NCBI GenBank assembly: GCA_050742535.1
Contig: JBOGIQ010000019.1
Coordinates: 1-34,330 of the forward strand
DNA length: 34,330 nucleotides
Direction of reading: 5' to 3'
From: Gp6-AA40 sp050742535
GTDB taxonomy: Bacteria; Acidobacteriota; Vicinamibacteria; Vicinamibacterales; UBA2999
Under the pieces are notes generated by a model, which was given only the letters and a program-made list of their open reading frames with translations, was not told where the DNA came from and did not search any database. Shown in pieces: positions 22,115 through 29,477 of the stretch; positions within the stretch are counted from its first letter, which is position 1, and every line of letters begins with the position of its first letter. Both the position numbers and the translations under genes were made by a program.

Positions 22115-23320
22115 CTACGACTCGAGCCATCGTATCTCTCCGGGTTCCACCCCGCTCACCAAGTATTCTTCCACATCGGCCGCGCCGTCAGGGACGCGCA
22201 CCGCAATCAGCGCCGCGCGCTTGCCGGTTTCGATGCTCCCGAATTCCGCGTCGAAACCGAGCGCACGCGCCCCGGCCAGCGTGGCGCTTTCCAGCAGGCG
22301 GCGGGCAGGCACTCGAGGGGCAATCCGCCGCGCCTCCTGCAGCTCCGAAAACAGATTCAGATCGGCAACGCTTGCCAGGCTGTCGGTGCCGAATGCGACG
22401 TTCACGTCCATCGCGTAGAACGCCTCGAGCGGCGGCGATCCCACCCCGACGTGGACGTTGCTCCGCGGGCACGACGCCACCGTGGCGCCGAGCGCGGCCA
22501 GGCGCGACAAATCGTCGCCGTCGAACTGCACGCCGTGCACGACGAGCGAACAGCGATCCAGAAATCCGAGATCGGACAGATAGGCCACCGGCGAAACCGC
22601 GGGCGGCTCCCATTCCGGCGCCCACACACCCAGCTCTTCGAGGAGCATCCTGAAACCGCCGGTTCCGTGGCGCAGGAATTCGACTTCGTCGGCAGACTCG
22701 CCCAGGTGCACGGTCGTCACCGGCGCCGGCTGCGCATCGACAGCCGCCCGTATCGCCCTGAACATTTCCGGAGACACCGAGTACGGCGCGTGCGCCGCGA
22801 GCCTCACCCGAACGTCCTGCCCGGCCGTGCCGGACGCGGCCGCGGCGGCCGATGCGTCGCGCACGCGTGCGGCCGGGTCGGCGACGTTGAAGCCGAGCAG
22901 CTCGTGGAATACCTGCGCCGCCATTCCGGCTTCACGCAGGAGCGGCACGGTGACGAGCGTGTTGCTGACGTCGCCCACCAGCCCGGTGCCGCTCGCGCGG
23001 GCAGCGGCGATCGCATTCCGGGCTGCCGCCACGATTTCCGGAGCCGACGGGTCCGGATAGCGGCGCCGCAGCGCCATCAGCGTCCGCACCCACTCGATGA
23101 AGCTGGTGCCCGGCGGCACCCGCCCCTGCAGGTACGACAGCTCGAGATGGGTATGAACGTTCACCAGCGCGGGCAGGATTGCCGCGCGCCCGAGATTCAC
23201 AGCCTCCGGCGCGTCACCCGATCCGACACCAGTGATGCGGTTGCCGTCGATGCTGACCCAACCCGGGTGAACCGGCTCGTCGCTGATTGGCAGGACCCAA
23301 TCGGCGCGGTAAGTGGGCAA
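22115..23320 (-). CDS. Amidohydrolase, probable aminodeoxyfutalosine deaminase
   Basis: A 401-residue metal-dependent amidohydrolase of the SAH/guanine-deaminase type, likely deaminating aminodeoxyfutalosine in menaquinone synthesis. Metal and catalytic motifs: VNVHTHLELSYLQG (His-x-His pair); RLAAHAPYSVSPEM; TTVHLGESADEVEF with His and the catalytic Glu; ASCPRSNVHVG; and AFGTDSLASV with the last Asp. The N- and C-terminal beta-sandwich parts (ADWVLPISDEPV and GSIETGKRAALIAV) are present. It sits 6 bp after mqnC, which supports the role; family membership alone would not fix the substrate. It starts with TTG after a weak ribosome-binding site. Confidence 0.85.
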   Translation of the reverse strand: MPTYRADWVLPISDEPVHPGWVSIDGNRITGVGSGDAPEAVNLGRAAILPALVNVHTHLELSYLQGRVPPGTSFIEWVRTLMALRRRYPDPSAPEIVAAARNAIAAARASGTGLVGDVSNTLVTVPLLREAGMAAQVFHELLGFNVADPAARVRDASAAAAASGTAGQDVRVRLAAHAPYSVSPEMFRAIRAAVDAQPAPVTTVHLGESADEVEFLRHGTGGFRMLLEELGVWAPEWEPPAVSPVAYLSDLGFLDRCSLVVHGVQFDGDDLSRLAALGATVASCPRSNVHVGVGSPPLEAFYAMDVNVAFGTDSLASVADLNLFSELQEARRIAPRVPARRLLESATLAGARALGFDAEFGSIETGKRAALIAVRVPDGAADVEEYLVSGVEPGEIRWLES

Positions 23321-23326
23321 GGTGAT

Positions 23327-24550
23327 CTACTGGGTGTCCGCCGTCGCCTGCGCGGATGAACGCTGTGCCTTTCCCTGGCGGCTGCGCGCAGGGTAGTTCT
23401 TCAGCTCGTCGGGAACCGAGGCGTCGCCCTCGGCGCGGGCGGTCGCGAGCGACAGCATTCGCGGAATGTCGCGCTCGCGGAAGATCGGATCGCCGAGGAT
23501 CTCGTAGTGCATGTTGCGGCGCTTCGGAACGAACCCCGCGTCCTCGACGTTCGCAACGATTTCGAGTTCATCCATGCAGTAGCTGGCGCCGGCCGCGCGG
23601 ACGACGTTTTCCTCGATCATGACACTGCCCATGTCGTTGGCGCCGAACGCCAGACTGAGCTGACCCACCTTGCCGCCCTGCGTCACCCAGGACGCCTGCA
23701 GGTTGTCGAAGTTGTCCAGGATGATCCGCGACAGCGCCAGTGTCCGGAGGTAATCGACGCCGGTCGCCTCGTACCCGCCGTGCTCCGTGTGTTCCGGCTG
23801 GTAGCTCCAGGTGATGAACGCCGTGAACCCGCCCGTGTCGTCCTGCAGGTCGCGCAGACGCATCATGTGCTCGATGCGTTCTTCGTCCGTTTCCACGGTC
23901 CCGTACATCATCGTTGCCGTCGTACGCAGGCCGGCGCGATGCGCCTGGCCCATGATGCCGAGCCACTCGTCGGCCGACGCCTTGGTGTAGCAGTTCAGCA
24001 GCCGGCGCACGCGATCGACCAGAATCTCCGCGCCGCCGCCGGGAATGCTGTCGAGCCCGGCCGCGACCAGCCGATCGATGACCGCGGCCGTCGATATCCC
24101 GTTGAGCCGCGAGATATGCAGGACTTCAGGCGGCGAGAGCGCATGCAGCTTGAACTCCGGGTAGCGCGCCTTGACCGCGCGGAAGAGATCCTCGTACCAC
24201 TGAATCGGAAGATCCGGGTTGTGGCCGCCCTGCAGCAGGAGCTGGTTCCCACCGACCGCAATCGTCTCGTCGATCTTGTTGAAGATCTCCTCGAACCCGA
24301 GCACGTACCCCTCGCTGTGCCCGACCTCGCGATAGAACGCGCAGAAGTTGCAGCGCGCGACGCAGATGTTCGTGTAGTTGACGTTGCGGTCGATGATGTA
24401 GGTGACGATCCGCTCCGGATGCTTGCGCGCACGAATGCCGTCGGCCAGCGAGCCGAGCAGGTGCGTTGGGGCACGGCGATACAGCTCCAACGCTTCGGCC
24501 GCGTCCACGCGGCCGCCATCACTCACCTTCGTGGCGATTTGCTCGATCAT
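23327..24550 (-). CDS. mqnC: Cyclic dehypoxanthinyl futalosine synthase (radical SAM)
   Basis: A radical-SAM enzyme (407 aa) that cyclises dehypoxanthinyl futalosine in the futalosine route to menaquinone. The cluster motif is CVARCNFC (Cys63, 67, 70) inside DRNVNYTNICVARCNFCAFY. Further family blocks are LLLQGGHNPDLPIQWYEDLF, LDSIPGGGAEILVDRVR, MMYGTVETDEERIEHMMRLR and TWSYQPEHT. I set the start at the ATG at 24548-24550 (MIEQIATK), which has AGGA 6 nt upstream. The frame extends to 24607 only through a structured leader. The C-terminal tail after LKNYPARS is polar and probably disordered. Confidence 0.94.
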   Translation of the reverse strand: MIEQIATKVSDGGRVDAAEALELYRRAPTHLLGSLADGIRARKHPERIVTYIIDRNVNYTNICVARCNFCAFYREVGHSEGYVLGFEEIFNKIDETIAVGGNQLLLQGGHNPDLPIQWYEDLFRAVKARYPEFKLHALSPPEVLHISRLNGISTAAVIDRLVAAGLDSIPGGGAEILVDRVRRLLNCYTKASADEWLGIMGQAHRAGLRTTATMMYGTVETDEERIEHMMRLRDLQDDTGGFTAFITWSYQPEHTEHGGYEATGVDYLRTLALSRIILDNFDNLQASWVTQGGKVGQLSLAFGANDMGSVMIEENVVRAAGASYCMDELEIVANVEDAGFVPKRRNMHYEILGDPIFRERDIPRMLSLATARAEGDASVPDELKNYPARSRQGKAQRSSAQATADTQ

Positions 24551-24559
24551 TGGTTCCTG

Positions 24560-24600
24560 CCGGGTCCGCGGCGATCGCCTGTTCCCGCCGCGGCACCCGG
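24560..24600 (-). promoter_or_regulatory. GC-rich hairpin just before the mqnC ribosome-binding site
   Basis: Arms CCGGGTCCGCGGCG (24560-24573) and CGCCGCGGCACCCGG (24586-24600) pair over 14 bp with one bulged base around a 12-nt loop. It ends about 9 nt before the mqnC start and may hide or expose the ribosome-binding site. No T-tract follows, so it is not a standard terminator. Confidence 0.5.
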
Positions 24601-24678
24601 CCCACAACTTTCTGTTACCTGCAACTCATTGTGGGGCGGTTTCCGCCGGAGGTTGAATCCAGCGGAGGCGGACCCGCC
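24601..24678 (-). promoter_or_regulatory. mqnA-mqnC spacer with competing stems
   Basis: CCCACAA (24601-24607) pairs with TTGTGGG (24629-24635). Four alternating blocks, GGCGG (24635), CCGCC (24643), GGCGG (24667) and CCGCC (24674), allow mutually exclusive pairings. Together with the hairpin at 24560-24600 this makes the whole 135-bp spacer structured. A leader switch is possible but unproven, and high GC alone produces such pairings. Confidence 0.3.
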
Positions 24679-24685
24679 ACGAAAA

Positions 24686-25480
24686 TCAGAAAAACTCCAA
24701 CTGTCTTCTTCGAGCTGCCAAGCCGAGATCCGCGGCATAATCCAGAAACTGCTGCAGCCCCCTGCCTTCGTCCGGACCGAGACCGTATTTCACATTATCC
24801 CGTAAATAGGCCGCGGCCCGAGCCGTGCGGCGCGCATCGCCGCGGCTGTATTCGGCCGCAATCGCGTCAACCGACTGCACGCCAACCCGCTGCGCGTCCT
24901 GCAGCGCCTCGACGTCTGCGCCGGTGATCGCATCGGCACGGCCGGTCCAGGCGGCATACACAAACGGCAAACCGGTCATCGCCGTCCATTCCTCACCGAG
25001 GTCCACCTTGCGCAGCCCCAGTCCTCGATGGTCGGCCTCGAACGCCGGATCGCCTATCAGCAGACCGGCATCCGCCACAGCGACCATCGCGGCCAGGTGC
25101 GGGCCGTGGGCAACGAACTCCGGCGAGATGCCGAAGCGATGGCGGCAGAGCACGCGGATCAACGTGACAGAGGTTCGCGAACTCGTGTCGAGCGCGATCG
25201 ACGTGATCCGCTCGACCGGGACACGCGTATAGAGCGCCACCGACGCAATCGGACCTCGCGAGCCGATGCCGACTCCGGGGACGAACCGGTAGTCGGGATC
25301 CTGCAGGTAGTCGATTGAAGGGACCAGACCGAGATCGATCTGACCCGCATGGAGCAGGGAGGAACAGACCGACGGCAGATCGTAGCGAATGTCCCACCGG
25401 CCCGAATCAGCATCGAGCGCCCAGGTCAGCGGCCGCGCGTTCAGGTACCCGACGGCGCCGATCCGAATCGGCGACCTCAC
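24686..25480 (-). CDS. mqnA: Chorismate dehydratase MqnA
   Basis: A 264-residue periplasmic-binding-protein-like enzyme that dehydrates chorismate to 3-enolpyruvylbenzoate, the first step of the futalosine route. It opens IRIGAVGYLNARPLTWALD, the MqnA signature, then SVCSSLLHAGQIDLGLVPSI, SIALDTSSRTSVTLIRVL, AGLLIGDPAFE and DLGEEWTAMTGLPFVYAAWT. No signal peptide is present, as expected for a cytoplasmic enzyme. It starts with GTG, overlapping the MqnE-like gene's stop (GTGA), so these two are co-translated. Confidence 0.93.
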   Translation of the reverse strand: MRSPIRIGAVGYLNARPLTWALDADSGRWDIRYDLPSVCSSLLHAGQIDLGLVPSIDYLQDPDYRFVPGVGIGSRGPIASVALYTRVPVERITSIALDTSSRTSVTLIRVLCRHRFGISPEFVAHGPHLAAMVAVADAGLLIGDPAFEADHRGLGLRKVDLGEEWTAMTGLPFVYAAWTGRADAITGADVEALQDAQRVGVQSVDAIAAEYSRGDARRTARAAAYLRDNVKYGLGPDEGRGLQQFLDYAADLGLAARRRQLEFF

Positions 25481-26355
25481 GAGAAGCGGCCGTCGCGCTC
25501 GACGGGCTCGAACCCGGCCGCCTCGATGTTGCGGCGAATCTCCTCGAGCGGCGCCCGCCGACGTCCCTCCGGCGCTTCGTCGGACGGCGACACACCGTAG
25601 ATGTCGTCCGCGCCGAACGTCAACGCCACCTGAGCGAGCTTGGGACCGTATCGCTGCCAGTCCACCTGGATCGACGGGATGTTGGGCGCCGCGAGCCGCG
25701 CAATCGCGACCATCTTCACATCGTCGTATCCCGTCGTCGGCCGGTAAGCCGCCAGTTTCGACGGCAGTGGATCGAGTGCCTGAATGCAGCCGAACTCCTC
25801 CTGCAGCTCGGCCGCGCGCAGCAGCAGATCGGTTCGTTCGGCCGCTGGTGAGTTGGCGATCGAGAGGCGGACCTGCGTGAAGCCACGGCCCGAGAGCGCC
25901 TTGAGTGCCGTGCGCGGATCGCCGATCTTGTCGAGCGGCAATTCGGCGATCGCGTCGAGCCCGGCATCGTGGAGTTTCTTCAGCACGCCCTGACCGTCGG
26001 CTTCACGCCAGCGCTCGGCGTCGGCCCATGTGAATGCCGACACCGTACGCAGACCGGCAACGCTGCGCGCCGCCTGCACGGCACCGACCGCTTCGTCCAG
26101 GGTTTGCGGCGAACCGGTGAGTCGCAACTCGCGCGCCGCCGGAGGAACGACGTCGGCGATCGACTGATCGAACGCGCAGACGGCCACGCGCAGAAAGGTG
26201 ACGCGGCTGCCATGGAGCCCCTTGCGCAGCGCATCCGCCAGCATCCCGAGCGGCAGGATATCCGGCGTGTGGGCGAGCTCCCGAACCTCGTCCGGCGACA
26301 GGCGCTCGCCTGCGGCGACCCGTTCGAGATGGGCATCGAAGACTGTGGAAGGCAT
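25477..26355 (-). CDS. MqnE-like protein lacking the radical-SAM cysteine motif
   Basis: A 292-residue protein that resembles aminofutalosine synthase MqnE at both ends: HLERVAAGERLSPDEVREL and MLADALRKGLHGSRVTF at the N-terminus, and APNIPSIQVDWQRYGPKL, AQVALTFGADDIYG and EEIRRNIEAAGFEPVERDG at the C-terminus. Between them the CxxxCxxC loop of MqnE (expected right after HGSRVTF) is gone. Only Cys60 and Cys190 exist, and the Gly-rich SAM-binding segment is not recognisable. The protein is about 80 residues shorter than MqnE, so it cannot hold a standard [4Fe-4S]-SAM centre. It overlaps mqnA by 4 bp and must be expressed with it. It may be a structural partner or a neofunctionalised enzyme. 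The ATG at 26353-26355 is chosen; upstream residues are the intergenic repeat. Confidence 0.75.
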   Translation of the reverse strand: MPSTVFDAHLERVAAGERLSPDEVRELAHTPDILPLGMLADALRKGLHGSRVTFLRVAVCAFDQSIADVVPPAARELRLTGSPQTLDEAVGAVQAARSVAGLRTVSAFTWADAERWREADGQGVLKKLHDAGLDAIAELPLDKIGDPRTALKALSGRGFTQVRLSIANSPAAERTDLLLRAAELQEEFGCIQALDPLPSKLAAYRPTTGYDDVKMVAIARLAAPNIPSIQVDWQRYGPKLAQVALTFGADDIYGVSPSDEAPEGRRRAPLEEIRRNIEAAGFEPVERDGRFS

Positions 26356-26365
26356 CAGGTCTCGT

Positions 26366-26437
26366 AATTCAAAATGCAAAATTCAAAATGCAAACCTGCA
26401 GGTGCTCTTTTGCATCTTGCATTTTGCATCTTGCATT
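26366..26437. repeat. Heptamer-like inverted repeat (AAAATGC class)
   Basis: The left arm has AATTCAAAATGCAAAATTC-type units. The right arm (TTTTGCATCTTGCATTTTGC) is an imperfect reverse complement, and a central CCTGCAGG joins them. It lies in the spacer between the Gfo/Idh/MocA gene and the MqnE-like gene, in an otherwise GC-rich region. Confidence 0.85.
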
Positions 26438-26445
26438 AAACGACT

Positions 26446-27399
26446 TCACAGCGCAGCCTCCATCTCCTCCGCGATCCTCGTCGCCAACGCCAGAGCGGCG
26501 CGGCCGGCGTGCGCGGTTACCTTGGGGGCGCCCCCGCTCTGCGCCGCCTCGACGAAGTCGGCCAGCTCGAGGCGAAGCGGCTCGTCCTTCGTGACGTCCA
26601 GTTTCCCGCCCCTGATGCTCGGGCGCCCCGCGCCTTCGGGCGCTACCGTCCGGTAGACCTCCACTTCCTGCGCCATGAAGTCGATCGAGGTGTACGCATC
26701 GTGCTGGAAGAAACGCGCCTTGCGTACGCGCTCCCGGCTGATCCGGCTGGCCGTCAGATTGGCGATGCATCCCGACGCGAACCGCAGCCGGGCGTTCGCA
26801 ATGTCCGTCCGCGGCGACAGGACGTGCACCCCCACGGCTTCAATCGAGACAACGTCGGAGCGGACGGAGGCGAGCAGGAGATCGAGGTCGTGAATCATCA
26901 GGTCGAAGATGACGTCGATATCGAGGCTCCGCTCGGGAAACACGCCCAGGCGGTGGACCTCGATGAATCGTGGATTCGACAGGCCGGGCAGCGCCGCCGT
27001 CACCGCGGGGTTGAAGCGCTCGGTATGTCCCGCGGCCAGCACGCTGCCCCGCCGCGCGGCGGCATCGATTAACCGATCGGCTTCGATCAACGACGCGGCA
27101 AGCGGCTTTTCGACGAGCACCGCGCTTCCCTGCTCGATGAACGGCAGCGCCACGTCGACGTGCGACTCGGTGGGCACAGCGACCGTGACCGCGTCCACGA
27201 GCGACCGCACGTCGGCGGCGTCGCGGAAGGCGCGCGTCCCGTACCTGGCGGCAATCTCCTCGGCGCGTCCGGGCTTCGTGTCGACCACGCCGACGAGGTC
27301 GACGTGCTCCATCGCGGCTAGCAGGCGCGCGTGATGCTCGCCGAGGTGGCCCACGCCGATGACGGCAACGCGCAGGGCATTTGCGGGGCCGGACGTCAA
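26446..27399 (-). CDS. Gfo/Idh/MocA-family NAD(P)-dependent oxidoreductase
   Basis: A 317-residue sugar dehydrogenase-type enzyme. The Rossmann motif is VAVIGVGHLGEHHARLLAAM (11-30), followed by the family's AVPTESHVDVALPFIEQG, then VLVEKPLAAS with the conserved EKP lysine, and AAGHTERFNPAVTAAL. It starts with TTG, overlapping lpxI by 4 bp (TTGA), with GGGAGAGG upstream. Placement inside a lipid A gene block recalls GnnA, which oxidises UDP-GlcNAc before amination to UDP-GlcNAc3N. No GnnB-like aminotransferase is present in the window, so that role is only a suggestion. Confidence 0.85.
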   Translation of the reverse strand: MTSGPANALRVAVIGVGHLGEHHARLLAAMEHVDLVGVVDTKPGRAEEIAARYGTRAFRDAADVRSLVDAVTVAVPTESHVDVALPFIEQGSAVLVEKPLAASLIEADRLIDAAARRGSVLAAGHTERFNPAVTAALPGLSNPRFIEVHRLGVFPERSLDIDVIFDLMIHDLDLLLASVRSDVVSIEAVGVHVLSPRTDIANARLRFASGCIANLTASRISRERVRKARFFQHDAYTSIDFMAQEVEVYRTVAPEGAGRPSIRGGKLDVTKDEPLRLELADFVEAAQSGGAPKVTAHAGRAALALATRIAEEMEAAL

Positions 27400-28217
27400 T
27401 TCCTCTCCCTGCCGACGATGGTGATGCCGGCTTCGTTGGCGGACGCCAGCATGTCGGCACGTTCGAACATCAGCGTCCTGCCGGCGTCAACGGAGAGCGC
27501 CGTGGCGCCGGCGACACGCATCGCCTGAACGGTCGCGAGGCCGACGACCGGCACGTCGAACCGCATGTCCTGATTGGGCTTGGCGACCTTGATGATCCGC
27601 ACGCCGGCCCCGGCAAGGAAACCGGCCCGGCCAATCACTTCATCCGTTCCTTCCATCGCCTCCACGGCAACGACGGCCTTGTGCTTGACGGCAATGGTCT
27701 GGCCGATGTCGAGCCCGGCGACGGCGTCCGCCATGCGATAGCCGAACTCGAAGTCCGCGCGTTCCTGCTCGTTGGGAGCCCTGTCCGTCATCACACCGGC
27801 CGGGGCCAGCATCGGCTGCAGCAGCGACGTGGAGTCGATCAGCTCGATCCCGTTGTCGCGCAGGACGCCGGCGACCGCCCCAATCAGGCCGTCGGTGTTG
27901 CGAAATGCCAGCCGGGCAAGAACACCGAGGAAGGTGGCGTCCGGGCGAATCCCTCCCGCAAAGATTTTCGTGTGCTTCACCTGCCCGGCCATCACCGCAT
28001 GCGAGACGCCGGCTTCGGTGAGCAGCCGGATGCACGCGCCAAGCTCGCCGATCGAGATCCAGTGGATGGCGGCGCCGGCCTTCGCCGCGGCATCGTCGAG
28101 GTCCTTGAACGCCTCTTCCTTCGTGGCGATCACGGTGACGTGGTGGCCCAGGGCATGGGCGGCCTCGAGCACGAGGAACGGAAAGCGGCCGTTGCCGGCG
28201 ATGAGCCCGAGCTTCAT
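27396..28217 (-). CDS. lpxI: UDP-2,3-diacylglucosamine pyrophosphatase LpxI
   Basis: A 273-residue enzyme that hydrolyses UDP-2,3-diacylglucosamine to lipid X in lipid A synthesis; it replaces LpxH in many bacteria. It opens MKLGLIAGNGRFPFLVLEAA, the LpxI (DUF1009) signature, and has SHAVMAGQVKHTKIFAG, AGVLRDNGIELIDST, EGTDEVIGRAG and QDMRFDVPVVGLATVQAM with the conserved acidic residue. The C-terminus is ALSVDAGRTLMFERADMLAS. Its ATG overlaps the end of the fabZ-lpxA gene by 4 bp, as expected for a lipid A operon. Confidence 0.95.
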   Translation of the reverse strand: MKLGLIAGNGRFPFLVLEAAHALGHHVTVIATKEEAFKDLDDAAAKAGAAIHWISIGELGACIRLLTEAGVSHAVMAGQVKHTKIFAGGIRPDATFLGVLARLAFRNTDGLIGAVAGVLRDNGIELIDSTSLLQPMLAPAGVMTDRAPNEQERADFEFGYRMADAVAGLDIGQTIAVKHKAVVAVEAMEGTDEVIGRAGFLAGAGVRIIKVAKPNQDMRFDVPVVGLATVQAMRVAGATALSVDAGRTLMFERADMLASANEAGITIVGRERN

Positions 28218-29476
28218 TCGTCGGCGACGAGCTCCTCGGTGCGGCGCGCGGGACGGCGCAGGATGACGCCGCGCCGTGAGCTGCGGATGAAGTCGATCAG
28301 ATAGCGGACGTCCGGAGAGGAGAGCGACGGATCCTGCTCGATGCGCGCCAGCGCGCGCGTGGTGTTCAGCTTCGACTGAATCAGATAGCGATAGGCCTGC
28401 TTCAGCTGCGAGATCGTGTCGGGGGTAAAGCCGCGCCGCGACAGGCCGATCGTGTTGACGCCGAAGATCCGCGCCGGACGGCTGCCGATGGTGCGCGCGA
28501 ACGGCAGCGCATCCTTGGTGACCACCGAATACCCGCCGATGAAGCCGTATCTGCCGACGCGGCAGAACTGATGGACCGCCGAGCCGGCGCTGATATTCGC
28601 GTAGTCCTCGACGTCCACGTGGCCGCCGAGGGTCGCGTGCGGGCCGAAGATCGTGTCGTTGCCCACGTGGCAGTCGTGCGCGACGTGCACATAGGCCATG
28701 AACAGATTGTGATCGCCGATCGTCGTTTCGCCGCCCCCGCCCATCGTTCCGCGGTTGATGGTGACGAATTCGCGGAAGATGTTTTCCCTGCCGATGATCA
28801 GGCGGGTGCGCTCGCCGCGGTACTTGAGGTCCTGCGGCGCCAGGCCAATCGACGCCATCGGAAAGATCTGCGTGCCGTCGCCGATCTCCGTCCAGCCGTC
28901 GATCACCACCGAGGCACCGATCCGGCAGTTCCGGCCGATGCGGACGTCCGGGCCGATGACGGCGTGGGGACCGATCGACGTCCCTTCGCCGATCTGCGCA
29001 GCCGCGTCGACCCGTGCGGAGGGATCGATGAACGCTGGCCCGGGCTCGATTGCCAGGAGCAGCTCCGCTTCGGCAACGATCTGGTCGTCCACGTATGCAG
29101 CCGCCTGCGCCTTGGCAAGGCGCGATCGCACGGGTCCCAGCCTCACCTCGAGCCGAAGGCGATCCCCCGGCACGACCTGGCGCCTGAACTTCGCATTGTC
29201 CACGCCGCGGAGCGCGGCGCGCGCATTCGGCGGCGCTCCCTCGCGCCCGAGGACGAGCGCGCCGGCGGCCTGCGTGAGCGCCTCGATCATCAGGACGGCT
29301 GGAAGAATCGGTGTTCCGGGGAAGTGCCCCTGGAAGAACTCCTCGCTGACCGTGATGTTCTTGCAGGCGACGAGACGGCCGCCCGGCTCGTACTCCGTGA
29401 CGGCGTCGACAAGGATGAAGGGATACCGGTAAGCGACGCGGGACAGAACCGAGGGGAGGTGCAGCGACACCTCCAC
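28214..29476 (-). CDS. Fusion of FabZ-type dehydratase and LpxA (UDP-GlcNAc acyltransferase)
   Basis: One 420-residue frame with two enzymes. Residues 1-147 are a hotdog-fold 3-hydroxyacyl-ACP dehydratase: YRYPFILVDAV, then FFQGHFPGTPILPAVLMIEA with the catalytic His51 and Glu65, and DNAKFRRQVVPGD. The usual PGVL is PAVL here, and the common 'PHRYPF' is 'AYRYPF'. Residues 148-420 are LpxA: left-handed hexapeptide repeats (IGEGTSIGPHAVIGPDVRIG), EFVTINRGTMGGGGETTIGD, HVAHDCHVGN with catalytic His267, SAVHQFCRVG and FGVNTIGLSRRGF, plus the helical C-terminus. Both active sites look intact. The start is GTG at 29476; a GTG at 29470 with GGTGGAG before it is an alternative. Confidence 0.93.
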   Translation of the reverse strand: MEVSLHLPSVLSRVAYRYPFILVDAVTEYEPGGRLVACKNITVSEEFFQGHFPGTPILPAVLMIEALTQAAGALVLGREGAPPNARAALRGVDNAKFRRQVVPGDRLRLEVRLGPVRSRLAKAQAAAYVDDQIVAEAELLLAIEPGPAFIDPSARVDAAAQIGEGTSIGPHAVIGPDVRIGRNCRIGASVVIDGWTEIGDGTQIFPMASIGLAPQDLKYRGERTRLIIGRENIFREFVTINRGTMGGGGETTIGDHNLFMAYVHVAHDCHVGNDTIFGPHATLGGHVDVEDYANISAGSAVHQFCRVGRYGFIGGYSVVTKDALPFARTIGSRPARIFGVNTIGLSRRGFTPDTISQLKQAYRYLIQSKLNTTRALARIEQDPSLSSPDVRYLIDFIRSSRRGVILRRPARRTEELVADE

Positions 29477-29477
29477 C

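Noticed and set aside
25477..26379. Calling the MqnE-like gene a pseudogene
   Set aside because: The frame is uninterrupted, its ends are well conserved, and it is coupled to mqnA by a 4-bp overlap. Loss of the cysteine motif looks like a change of function rather than decay.
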